Origin: Paragonimus westermani
Lineage: Eukaryota; Platyhelminthes; Trematoda; Plagiorchiida; Troglotrematidae
DNA length: 64,000 nucleotides
Reading direction: 5' to 3'
Assembly: GCA_008508345.1 (NCBI GenBank)
Contig: QNGE01000776.1
Location: 1 to 64,000, forward strand
The notes under the pieces are model-generated. The model worked only from the letters and a program-made list of their open reading frames with translations. It did not search any database and was not told the DNA's origin. Shown here in pieces: positions 28,934 through 40,500 of the stretch. The stretch's first letter is position 1. Each line of letters begins with the position of its first letter. Made by a program: the position numbers and the translations under genes.

Positions 28934-31900
28934 TGATTCAGGGATTTAATGATTGATGCGCGGGTGCGATGTTGGTCGGCCAGGTTCCCGAAGTCGCCGC
29001 ACTTCTTTTGTTATCACACAGGCGTCAGCCTTCATAGATGCAATCACGGGAAACTAACACAGCTCCGTTCCTCTAAATATACTATCAGTTTATGAGCGAC
29101 AGAAATGGCAGAGCTCAAGACGTTATTTTTCATCCACCACTTCCAGCAAGCAGGTAGACTTTCAACATAGCCTTGAGTTGCATTCAATAACATGCTTCGA
29201 CGGCAAACACATGAGGTTTACTCCACTGGGCGACCACGTTACGGTAGAGAAACTGAGGCCGGCAAGTGTTTAAAGTCTGCCTTAATGGAGCTTTTTGTTA
29301 TGGTCTCCTAACCCATTTGGACCTACACGAGGAAAAAGGAGAAAAGTGAGAACACGGTCTTCTCAGAGTCTCTGGTATTCCATAGGGTGAAGAACGAAGA
29401 TTTGGTACGGATGTCCTCACGTAACATTTCGAATACCTTTACCAATTGCTGCCACAGCTCATTGCACGCAAGAGCTCATTTACCTCCTTATTCGGCCAAG
29501 GGCAGAAAATTACCTAGCGTATTCAATCGATGGTCGAAAATAAACCCTGTTAATAGTTTAGAAGTCGTACGCCGGTTCAAGGAAACGTCAGTTTGAACAT
29601 GTTCAGTGCAGCGGATATTTCTTGGGCTGCTTTTTCGTGATGGATTGAGAAAGGAAAACTGAAGGATGACCGCATTACAGGTCCTTTTCAAGATGCACCA
29701 TGGCAATACACTTCCATTTGTGCATAACGCGTTCAGGAGGCGTTGCTTGGATCAGAACCAGGAGACCCGTGGGCATACTTATCACCGTCAATGAGAAGTT
29801 ACTGCTCTTCTGACCACTGCTTAATTGCATCGAGGTCAACATGTGGTGTGTTGAGATCACGGGAGTTCCAGGTTTTCAAGTTATCCACAAGGAGAAAGGC
29901 TTGACTGGAAACCCCCTTTAGCAGATGGTCGATATGAAATTAAAATAGTAATGGACCAGGGACAAATCCCGCTGTAGACTCGCTGAGATTGGTACGAATA
30001 AAGAGAGCTTGGAGCCCGGTTTGGCACGAAAGGTTCCATCATCAGGATTCAACATTAAATTATACCTCTCATGCAGTACGAATCCATTATCCGTAGAAAT
30101 GAGCCGTGGGGTACTCGGCTGAGCGTCGCTGGAAATTCGTAGAAGATGTCTAAAATGATGTCCTCTAACATTCGTTAACCCGCCCAATAATGGTAGAACA
30201 CTCGTTAAGCAGTACCTACTTTTAAGAATCATTTCTGGCATACCCAGATGAGAGTATGGCCTGAAAGGTGCTTTAGGATGGCTCGTTTAAGACAACGCCC
30301 TGAGGTTCCGTGCGGAATAGTCGCCGATCAGATTGATCGATAATTGACGGGGGAGTACGGATCAACCAAAGTGTAAGCCGGAATAATGGTAGCTTCTTGG
30401 AAATTTTCCTTAGAGTTGATACCAGTAGAGAGGTTTGACGTGAAAAGTGACGAAATGGTCTAGCAAGTACAAGTGACGCTTTTTTAGTTTTCGGGGACGA
30501 ATCTGGTCCGGGACCACACTCAGAAGCCTAATTATGAAAGTCGTACGCTGAGAATCCAGCATGTAAAAAGAGCTGCCTAACTACTCACGAGAATATACAC
30601 TGGGAAGACGAGGATGCAGAGCTGTAGAAGGCAGCATAATGATATTTGGAAGACTTAACAACGATGTTGGGTCCGCAGATAACTACACCGCTCGACTGAC
30701 ACAAGCAGAGGGCTTAAGGTGAATTTATGCGCTGGCGTCACATTTATTTGGGAGAAAAGACTTTGCTTGATTACGCCATTCCGAGCAATTTTTACCTCCT
30801 GCATATGGCAGCGGCAGATTTCCGATTCTCACCTAGTGCGCATTTCTTGGAATAATTTAACGTCTACGGGCATATTGGAGTGCATCTGTTTGACATACAG
30901 CCACACAAGGTTGCCAAGGTGTCGGTCAATTCTTCCCTTAGGAGGTAAGTGGGAAGTGATAATTGTCGAATTTCGTGGGGCATATGGCAAGTCAGCCCCA
31001 ATTAGAATACGTTTTGTGAGTTGGCAATCAGAAGCAACTGGAGTGGCATCTAAGTAGAGCTACATGGGATAATTTTTCACATCATCCTCGTTGGTTCGAT
31101 AGAAATAGTGTAGAAATTATTGCTTTGTAGGCTGCTACACCCAGTAGCAGAGAAAGTCAAAACCAGAAACAAATGGTCATTGTGGCTTAAAGAAGCCTCA
31201 ATGCTGATCTGATAAACGTTACGCATTTCGTTTGGGATTAGGAGATCTAGTAAAGAAGAGATTCGTCCCAAAAGGCGCTTCATTACAGGCTGCACGTATT
31301 GTGTGCGGGCATTCTGTCGCGCGACTAACGTCAGAAACGAGTCAAAGTTATTTTCTTCTGCTGGTTGAGGGCGCTGCACTGGGACGTTGAAATAGCTCAG
31401 AACAAGGAGGTGAGAGGAGTGCTGATAGGGAAAAACATGTTCAATTGGGCCAGAATAGACTCTCGTCCATGGGCGATACTGAACGTGAGCAGTAAACAAC
31501 CATCAACAGTAGAGAACTGTGGCCAGGCAACAGTATTTTTAGCCAAACAACAATGCACATGAATGAGGGATTATTGCCGCTGCACACAGAGGAAAGAAGT
31601 ATCTCAAGACCAACATGGGTGGCAAACTCTCCCATAGGTCATCTTTTGCAATCGCCACGGCGAGCCGAATCGCCAGAGATACGGCTTTCATTATCGCTGT
31701 TTTCTGGTATCACTTGCGTCACCGCGAGTGTCATTATGTGAGGATGCTTATTGTGTACCACCCGCCTTAGTTCTGGAAAGTTATTCACCAAACTAAGACA
31801 ATTTCCCTGAACGCTACTTTGAGCCGTCTTAAATCGGACTGCTCCAAAAGCGCTGCGCGGGAAGGCCGGAGAAAGGAGCATGTTTCCGGTAGGAATCGGA

Positions 31901-33560
31901 AAGGGAGTTTGTAACGGAGAAGAGGCTTCGTTTTCTCCGTGTGCCAACTTTCGTTTTGAGGCGTTTTCGAGTGGCTGCAACTCGGCTGCTAATTCCGCAC
32001 CACGATGAAAACGGCGGGGCTAGTGACGTGAGCATGGTTGAAACTTTGAGTGTACACTTGCATAATGTTTGATGTCTCTCGGTCGAACCACTTTCTGTGG
32101 CCGTCGCATGAGTGCACTTTCCCAGGTTGCGGTTCGCACTGCGGGGATTCGAAAGACGATGGTTGTTCGTATAGCATTCGACGACGATGACTTAGCAAGA
32201 GTCCCGTCAAAAGAAAACGTGCTTCTTGGATGACATAGAGTCTCGGGTCCCGCTGTACTACTACCTCCATGACGGTGAGTGGAGTTCAGCTACGTGGGTA
32301 AATTGCACGACGGTTGATTCGTCACCACTACTTCATTCGATGTACTGTGTGTCGGGAAGGCCAGAAGACGGTGAGAGATTGCCATGGGTTGTAATAAGCT
32401 TCGTTTCACATAAAGAAGCCCTCAATTTTCGCTTTTAAGCCGACCTACCACGGGATAAACTTTAGACATCGGAAAGGTATTGTTTTGGTCCATCTGCTCT
32501 TGAGATGGCTTTGTCTGGAATCAGTACCCTGAAGTAGGTTGACACTGTGTTTTTTATAGCTTTTGTCTTTTTACCTCTCAGCCAAATGGCATGGTCAATG
32601 CAACTGAAGAGATCGGGTGTCACAATAACAAGCATTCGCTTGACCAACATTGAACGGTCGGTTTTATGACATTTGTAGTGGAACGAAACACTATCAAAAT
32701 ACTCGGGTATGAATGAGGAGCCGAAATGTGATGGAAACAAATGGAAATGACTCACAATAGTTCGTGAAAGTGTGTTGGTTCAGAAATTCTACTGCGCCGA
32801 ACGAGGTATCTAACGCATGCGATTCGTAGTGTTGTTCCTAAGAGATTTCTGCTGAAAAAGATGGTTGGTTCCGTTGGTATTCAGCTCTTAAGAGACATGT
32901 ACTCGGGCGACACGGAATGCAGAGAAAACTTACGGTTCACGACCTCGGAAGTAAATTTTGGTATTTCTGATTATCGAGTCAATCGACTGACTTGGTTCAA
33001 ACATGGAGTGTGCCGGTGAGTTGGAGAAAGGCTAAAAGGGCGAGCAAAAAGAACCATAAGGTAGAAAATGCTGCACAAAATGCTACTCGCTACTATCAAG
33101 GAAGTGGCGCGTCCACGTCAGTCTTCAAAGGTTTTCGCCACATTTCTTGCCGGCAGCACCCACAATTTCGTCGCCCTTTTGGCAGCTACCAAAGAGAAGT
33201 ATGCTCCACAAAACTCGCCGGTTCTGGCAAGCGTTTTCTGCTGTCAAGTGACCGTGGGCGTCAAGGTCTTACGTAACCAACTGTTGAGTTATGCGAGATG
33301 TCTCCAGTGCTTTGGCGGTTAATGCGGGTGGCGTCGATCACCAGCAGCTGCAGGTTGCGCGAATAAGGCATGATTCTACAATATAAGATAACAAATATAC
33401 TTCCAAAACCACATGACACAGAGGCCAATTTGAGATCGTATTGATCCACTGCCGAGTGAGAGTCCCATGCAGTTGGTGTAGGGCCACTCATGCCAAGAAC
33501 CACATTTTATCCCGTGAACTGCCTCGGTGAGACAGCACACACAAGTAGCGGGTGTGCTCA
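28934..33560 (-). mobile_element. CR1 LINE relic (copy 3), near full length
   Basis: This decayed element spans about 4.6 kb, close to the 4.5 kb of copy 1. From its 3' end at 28934 (GATTCAGGGATTT, as in copy 1) one can follow the ORF2 C-terminus (RPQFLYRNVVAQWSK, about 29200), INRVYFRPSIEYA (29530-29570), an IKQWSEE-like thumb start (29800-29830), an RT region (29900-30240), the endonuclease pieces SSLLDLLIPNEMRNVYQISI and LSHNDHLFL (31150-31250) and NCLSLVNNFPELRRVVHNKH (31740-31810), an ORF1 remnant (VAAKRATKLWVLPARNVAKT, about 33140-33200), and a PHD-finger remnant CLTEAVHGIKCGSWHEW then NCMGL (33450-33540). Stops and frameshifts are everywhere. Confidence 0.82.
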
Positions 33561-33995
33561 TCGTTATAAACGTTTTTTAGGCGAAGAGTATCTATAGACA
33601 ATCGTTAAAACCAAACGGTGAATCACAGTTTTTGGTGAAAGCGTGGTAAACAATTTATTCGAAATGAGAACATTATTGATGAGACAATGAAAAGCTCACC
33701 AGACTCAGTCGAAAGTTTTCACTGTGCCGATACGAAAACTGAAACTGACTCCTCAATAAAACCGATTTATTCGAAAGGCGAAAGATATTGGGTCAAAATT
33801 CGTATTACCCGCGGAACAATACAGGTGCTCGTTTGACGAAGAACAAGATGAGCAAACGAGATCTGGTTACGTTGGGTCACGTGTCATGATTCTGTGTATT
33901 AGCCACCGAACCATTGATTTGTCGAGAAACCTTCACGGAATAAAGGTCACAATTGTGATTGCACGTTTTTGATTTATTTACTTGTTCCTGTTAAA
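33561..33995 (+). promoter_or_regulatory. Upstream region and probable 5' UTR of the P2X gene
   Basis: About 430 bp between the 5' end of CR1 copy 3 (reading leftward) and the first P2X ATG (reading rightward). An in-frame TGA at about 33916 precedes the ATG with no other in-frame ATG between. No clear TATA box or initiator was identified, so the promoter role is inferred from position only. Flatworm mRNAs can receive a trans-spliced leader; the ATTTACTTGTTCCTG stretch just upstream is pyrimidine-rich but does not end in AG before the ATG. Confidence 0.35.
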
Positions 33996-34117
33996 ATGCG
34001 CAGCGGCATATCTGTTCTGTTTGAATACGAGACACCTAAACTCGTAACCATATCTAATCACAAAGTTGGCATTATACACAGATGTTTTCAACTTGTGATA
34101 CTTATATATGTAATTTG
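33996..34117 (+). CDS. P2X: P2X receptor, exon 1 (N-terminus and TM1)
   Basis: P2X receptors are trimeric ATP-gated cation channels of the cell membrane. This exon encodes a 7-8-residue lead, then FEYETPKLVTISNHKVG, with the conserved T-x-K/R phosphorylation-type motif (TPK), and the first membrane helix (CFQLVILIYVI, continuing in exon 2 as CWVLVYEKGYQ). Vertebrate P2X proteins have FEYDTPRIV in the same place. The exon ends after ATT TG at 34117 with a GTATGT donor, phase 2. The ATG at 33996 is the first in frame after a stop and has A at -3. The N-terminus is somewhat short for the family, and a TGCGCAG at 33997-34003 could instead be a splice acceptor after a missing upstream exon. Confidence 0.88.
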
Positions 34118-34164
34118 GTATGTTTCAGTCATATGGAAAATATATTTAATATTTGTTTATCCAG
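34118..34164 (+). other. P2X intron 1 (47 bp)
   Basis: GTATGT at the 5' end and TATCCAG at the 3' end. Joining 34117 to 34165 makes TG+T = Cys and restores the TM1-to-YEKGYQ junction conserved in all P2X receptors. Without splicing the frame stops at 34175. Confidence 0.9.
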
Positions 34165-34393
34165 TTGGGTCTTAGTGTACGAAAAAGGTTATCAAGATGA
34201 CGAAACTGCAAAGTCATCTGTAACAACAAAAGTCAAGGGAATAGGATATACAAACTTGTCAGACGTTGTTGGAATTGGACGGCGCAGCTGGGATTTTCCT
34301 GATTATGTCATTCCTCCGCTGGAAAACAATGCTTTCTTTGTCACTACAAACCTCATCGTTACGCCAAAACAGAAACTCTCAAAATGTGCAGAG
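34165..34393 (+). CDS. P2X: P2X receptor, exon 2 (ATP-binding body domain)
   Basis: It encodes the end of TM1 (CWVLVYEKGYQ), then SSVTTKVKG, whose two lysines contact ATP phosphates in solved P2X structures. It continues with GYTNLSDVVG, SWDFPDYVIPPLENNAFFVT and TNLIVTPKQKLSKCAE, ending at the first head-domain cysteine. The exon starts in phase 2, ends in phase 0 after GAG at 34393, and has a GTACTG donor. All of these blocks align without gaps of note to vertebrate P2X4, and no stop or frameshift occurs. It lies 47 bp after exon 1 and 56 bp before exon 3. Confidence 0.96.
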
Positions 34394-34449
34394 GTACTGG
34401 AATAAAGAGTTATATAACCAATTATGATTCATGGACTTTACGAATTTAG
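34394..34449 (+). other. P2X intron 2 (56 bp)
   Basis: GTACTG donor and GAATTTAG acceptor, phase 0. A second AG (CCTTCAG, 34453-34459) lies 10 bp further on, but using it would leave the reading frame out of phase with exon 2, so the TTTAG site is preferred. Confidence 0.85.
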
Positions 34450-34525
34450 TTTCCTTCAGTTTTTGGATCGCATTGCACATCTGATGCTGACTGCATCCCG
34501 GAAGATATTGTTCATTATGGTAATG
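34450..34525 (+). CDS. P2X: P2X receptor, exon 3 (cysteine-rich head, first part)
   Basis: A 76-bp exon encoding FPSVFGSHCTSDADCIPED then IVHYGN and the first base of a Gly codon. Joined to exon 2 it gives CAEFPSVFGSHC, matching the CPEIPDATTVC spacing of vertebrate P2X4, followed by the C-x-SDA-x-C motif. It supplies two of the six head-domain cysteines. It starts in phase 0 and ends in phase 1 at a consensus GTGAGT donor (34526). Confidence 0.93.
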
Positions 34526-37500
34526 GTGAGTATCTATGACAATTCTGTCTTTAAGTCTTGAGAGAGACACATTCGCTCCGGTAAATCGATTGCCTTTCAA
34601 CGCGTCCAACTCAAAGGCTATTCAAGTTGCCATCACAGCATTAGAACGTAGCACATCAACAACACTACTCTAGTTACTGTCTACTAAGAGCGCAATCTGA
34701 GTACCGTCGTTATACTTGACCTCTCCTGTAGAATTAACATCATGCTGTTGGTAAAGAAAACCAGTAACAAGCCAGTAATGCTCAGCACAGTTTTCAGGAA
34801 CTTCCCAATCGATATATATTCACACATCTATAGCACGCAGGTAAGGCTGTTGCCAGAAGTTAACATTAAGGCACGTGCACCATACTGGAAGAAAGACTTC
34901 TCTGCTCTAGAGACTATCCAGCAAGGGGTCACTAACACGGTTAAGAGTCTATCTTCCTTGTCGTGTGAGGACCGTCTTTCGAAACTGGAAATGTTTCCCC
35001 CTAGCTTATGGACGTTTGAGAGGCGACTTTATAATAACCTTCAAAATCCTGTGCTCCCTAATTTATTCTAATAACAATCTGTTTCAAGTCGCCGATCGAG
35101 TGGGCCTCAGGAGCCATAGGCGCAAGATTCTCGTACCACGTAGTTGTCGCTAGCGTCTATGACATTGTCTTGTTATCCGAGTCTGTTCAAAACGGAGCAC
35201 ACTTCCGGTGCCAACTGTCCCAACACCGTCAGCCGATATGATCAAGAGGTAGCTAGATGACTGAATCATTCTAAAGTGACCGTTAATGTGCTCAACTACT
35301 GATAGCTGCTCCAACAATCGATGAACTTCAAACATTCTCGCCATTCCGGCAATTCACGTGATCGGAGCACATAGAAAACAGTCCGACTGTCAAACCGAAG
35401 CTGAATCTTTTGTGAAAACGCACACTCTGTGCTAACGACTTTTGCTGGAATACCTCGAGGCGGCATTATTGATGAAGTGACAGTGACATCACATATTATG
35501 TGGGGGCTGATTGTGGCATGGTCGTTCGCCTCCAATGGCGCACCCGTTTTGATTATATCCACCGCGTGTGGTTCGGTAGTTAGTGCCTTGTCTGATCAGG
35601 ATGGCCTGTGACCTTCTTTTCACTACACATTGGTTTTGACTCGTTATCAATGCCGGCTTAAATTTTCGCTTACCCATCCAACACTGAACATTTTTAAATA
35701 AAGTCTCAGTGCTCTTAACCACTTTGAGTGATGATTTTCTCCCAAAATAATTAAGGAAAAGTTGTGAGGAATTCCGAATTCGGTCGGGTGAACAAACCGG
35801 GAGATCATTTTGAACTTTGTTAAGGATTTGGGACCGGAATGAAAACAAAGACCGCTAATTAGTGCGATATAACTTGCAAACCAAAGTGGCTGAAATATAT
35901 TCGTTTACACATTGATTAGGTAATTTTGACCAAAACAGCTGTGCATTCAAATCTAGATAGCCCAACGTGGGATGCAAAATTGCTTACACAATTTGCTAGA
36001 AAGCGACGGAAGGATATAGCTGTATGTTAACTAACATAGAGATCTCTACGCATTACACAGCAACAGAAGGCTCCACAAGCAGATTACGGTCTGACATAGC
36101 TGACGCACACACAGTGATAAGCAACAAGTATAACACAAATACACGGCAAAAGCTATGAGGGTCATTCATAACAGCGGTACTATCTACAGAAACTGATTTT
36201 GTTCTAGCTATCAGGGACGCACTAACTAAAATGATATAAATTGATCGGTTCATTAGAAAATACGACGTAAGTGCATTCCTGAACAAGAAAGCAGTACGGG
36301 AAATGCAAAAATGTTTCTTATCTTTGTGAAAGTGGGATTTTGGTTGGATAATGAGATAGCCTATTAAAGTGAAGCATTTGAGATATGGGCTTCCAAATGG
36401 CGTTACTACCATGGCTACCTTGTTTGTATTGGCGTTTTGATAAGGTAGATGCCTACCAGAGCATATATAACAACGCTTCGAGTCTAAACGACTTGAAAAG
36501 CATCTAACAAAAATGTGATGGTTTAGCAGATGTGGCCGATCTCCCAAAAAGACGGCGTTTCACTGGGTCTATCAAATATACCAGGGTGTTAAGGTTGCTC
36601 CGTTAAAGGTTTGCATCTTAAGAGAATTTTCAACAAGTGGTTGAAACTTGTCGGTGGCCAAAAAAGCCGTCTTAACATGGTGACATCAGTAGTAACATGC
36701 CTTTGCTTTCAGGTTGGAACAATAAAAGTACTTGAGTCAAGAAATATTCTGAAACGCAACGAGCATACTACACTCTATTAATATCACTTATATGCAAAGG
36801 AAACAAGAGCAATGGATTAGGTTTACAAGCAAGTAGAGAACTATGGTATAGTTTATCCGAATCAACATCACGAAAGCGTGTTTGTTTGGACGATTTGGGC
36901 AACAAATTGTGCCATTTAGTTGGTAACTATGCGTATATATCTAACTGATAACAGTAATCGATAATCAAATCTGGGCGTGCTGAGTGGAAAATTTCAGTGG
37001 AACTCAGCTGTGCGTATAAAGCTTTTTCTGTAAAATTTTAGCCACTAACCTTACAGAATAAAGAATTTTGAAGTAAGCCTACGGCAGCAGCTACGTAAGG
37101 GCTAGAATAAGTAAGAATATGCCAGTAGTTGAACAACACTTTCATCAGCAGAAGTTTGCCTATGCAAAAACTGCTGGGCTCTGTTGAGAGGAGACACTTA
37201 TTTAGTGGAACGCTGTGCATAGTAGAAAAAGAATTCAAAAGAACAGTGCTAGATGTTCAGAATAGATTTAGAGAAAATTCCAGAAAGATAGAAAGAATTT
37301 TGTGCTTATCCATGGATGATCGTTATTGCTGCAAATGTGTGTGACTTCTAGACGCACAACGGCTGAAAATGAAACCTATGAAACTGTGGCTTTGCGTATT
37401 GATGGAAAGTTCCAGGTAGAGAATAGGTACTGTGCCACTTGTAGATATGTCGCAAAATGTCACGAGTAAGCCCGGATCAAGGGATGATTAGTCGTCAGTT

Positions 37501-40500
37501 TAATGTGGTAATGGATGTACGCCTGACTTTAGAAAATTCATAGTCCGCTTAAATTTGTATTTATTTTTTCAGTGAATGAAAACAGGGCAGAATGCATTCT
37601 CACGTCAGTCTAAAATATACAGGTGTGAAACTGCTAGTGTTAGAGAACACAAAGTAGAATTTCCTTGCTTCAATGCTCATAAAGGAGCACAATTCACTCT
37701 CGTTAGTAGATCTTTTGTCAGAGTATTCAGCTCAACGAAACCATACATTTGTCAGTGTGTTCAGCTCAATGAAATCAGACATTTTTAAATGACTGCGTCA
37801 CACATAAAACATTAATTAAGTGTCAGAAATGTTCCACAACCTTTAATAATATCAGGCTGCAAGCTCACAATATCCGCTTACAAAACGCCTCAACGTGGAA
37901 GCTGGACAAAGCGACAACTACTAGTATTTGTGTTGTTTCTGGTGAACTGTAGAATTAAAGCTTCGGAAGAAAAAATTTGCCCACGTGAGAGGTGATCAGA
38001 AGTAACTGCGCCTAGTTGAAGTTTCATGAAAAGTTCGCCAATTAAATTGATTTTACTGTACACAGTTAACCAATATGTTACGATTTTTGTTAGAATTGTT
38101 CACATAAGTGCTCCAAAAGTAGGTCGAGAGGATGTGTCGCAGCATTTCGAGGAACTTGGGGGCAAAACTAGCCGAAAAGTAAGGAGTTGAACAGAAGTTG
38201 TTTAATAAGCTTCAATCTTCAGCTGAATTAAACAGAGCAGCAGAAAATACCTCGAAACGAATCATCAGTCTTGGAGAGAGCAGTTATTGCAAACCGTTGA
38301 AGTGGAAAATCAATCCTGCTAGATACACAACATACATCTATACAACACATAAAAAACAATTATACATGTATTTGTTAACAGTTTTCAACTAACATGACTA
38401 AAGGTGATAAAACAGCAGAATTTAATCTTCTCATTTTTCATTTGTAGATGTCTTTAACAATTACCTGCTGTGTTCCTTACCCTTGGGGGAACAAAACACC
38501 CAATTCTATCCACCACTAATGCTACTAATACTTATGTTGTGGATCTTTGATGAACTTTTTCTGTCGTTTTTCGGTGTAGTAGTTCCAATGAAATTCAGAG
38601 GCGATAAGGATGAAAATGTTGAAGGTGTGAGCCAAAAACAAACTTGAATAAGAAAAAGTGCCTGGTTTTTCCAGTCTTATCTTTGCAAGTTTTGAGATGG
38701 GAGACATGACGGCTTTTTTGCTGACCAAAAAAATTACGAGTAAAACAAACATGCGTAGCTCTCAATCAAGTGAATTTGAATGTAAATCCTCCTACTCTAA
38801 CAGCGTTCTGCTTGGTTTTTCCAGCATGTAAACGGAAAGTGCACTGCAACTATTTAACGAGAAAAACATGACTCTATGGATGACTGTATGCTGCGAAAAA
38901 TAACGCACCAGTAATCGAAATAACGCTGTACAAATTTAAGACTTTTGTTACTTAAAATTGAACAAATGTTGTAGCCATCAGGTCGCTGATCAGAGTTAAC
39001 AGAACAGATACTGTAGCTCTTCTGGAGGCGATCGAGGAAATCTGAGAATTATTTACAGGCGGATATGATTGAGCGATTGCGCATGATACTTCAGTCCTAC
39101 TCAATGTGTTGTCACTTACACAGTGGCTGACACAGTTGACGGATAAATTTGTAGATCTGAGTTTAGCTGCTTGCCACGGTGAGGATACGCACTACGGACT
39201 AGCCCCAGCATTAGAGAAAAATTGATTCTAGTCCTCCATTTTGGAAAGGACCAGCCGAAAGTTTATGGGACTACGAGTGCCGTAACCAGTTTTATATGGT
39301 ATTCGACCTTCTGTCAAACAAACCTTTGCTACTCATTAGCAATAATACATCTACTCAGTACTTTAGAAGATATGACAACCCCGAAAAGACTCCAGTTTAG
39401 AAAATTTTGGGTTCGGCTAGGTTCGAATGAGATGTTTTCACGCGGTCTGTGTTCAATCAGCTGCAGGTATTTGAGGAATTGCAAGTTTACACTTAACTTC
39501 TAACCGGCTTTATTCGGCTTACAATTTATTAAATATTCAAATTTCGATTAACTTATAAAATAATCTGGTGAGGAAAAGGGACACATAAGAGCTTTGATTG
39601 CATAAGGGCCTACCAGTGGTCCCAGTCTGTATGCTGTCTTTGCTATTGGAACTCAAGTCCTAAGAAATCCAGTTGTCAGATGAACGTGCTAATCACCACT
39701 CAATTTCCTCAACGCTAAATTTACAGCCGAGATTTGATCTTGAGCCAGGCATTCGAGCTCGTAACCAGCATCTCAAGATTAACTTTGTCTTCGCTGGGGA
39801 CTTAAAAGAAAAGGCAATAAGGCAGGCAACATCTCCGTTTGTTTTCAGAGGGCGCAGCATGTTCAATCTGAGACAACTATTTTCGTAACCGACTAGTTGA
39901 TTACATACGACCTTTCACTAGCCCCATTGAACATTGCGAGACGCATTCATTATTCGCCAGTATTATTAAGTCCAACGTAGAACAAAACGAGCCAAATGTC
40001 TTACGGTCTACTCTCAGCTGGAGTTCAAAGTTGCTAAATCTGCAACAGCCTACAGCAATTTTACTTAACAGCATTTTCAGTTGACGTTTCAAAGCAAAGT
40101 TTCGACGTGTACACTCAAAACACCAGTCAGTCCCTAATGTAATTGGAAATCAAAATCATTTCCATGGGACGAAGACACGTTGACCTTTCGCAGTTGACTT
40201 CAGGTGGATTTTGAAAGACCGATAATTATACAGTTGCTGAGATTTCATTGGATTTGGTTTTCTTTAAGTAGTTTTATTTATTCTTTTCTAACGTACGTTC
40301 TACACTTACACTCGTGCATCTTTTAGCTCTTCCGAACAGTTTTGTTATCATTCCAGCACCTCTTACGACCCATTTTAACGAAGTAAACGATGTGCATAAT
40401 CATTTTCAGCCTCCGCCCTTCTGCAACCCTCCGGCTAGATATTAAATCGTTAATAACCTCACTAAAGATGTGACGGGGTCAAACCAAACTCAATTTTAAT

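Noticed and set aside
36053..36547. 164-codon minus-strand frame inside P2X intron 3
   Set aside because: It is the longest frame in the intron but has no family motif and no sign of splice structure. A frame of this length is expected by chance in a 64-kb six-frame scan.
37576..37788. Candidate exon after TTTTTTCAG in intron 3
   Set aside because: It contains cysteines but does not match the P2X head domain, which is fully supplied by 34,450-34,525 and 43,355-43,541.
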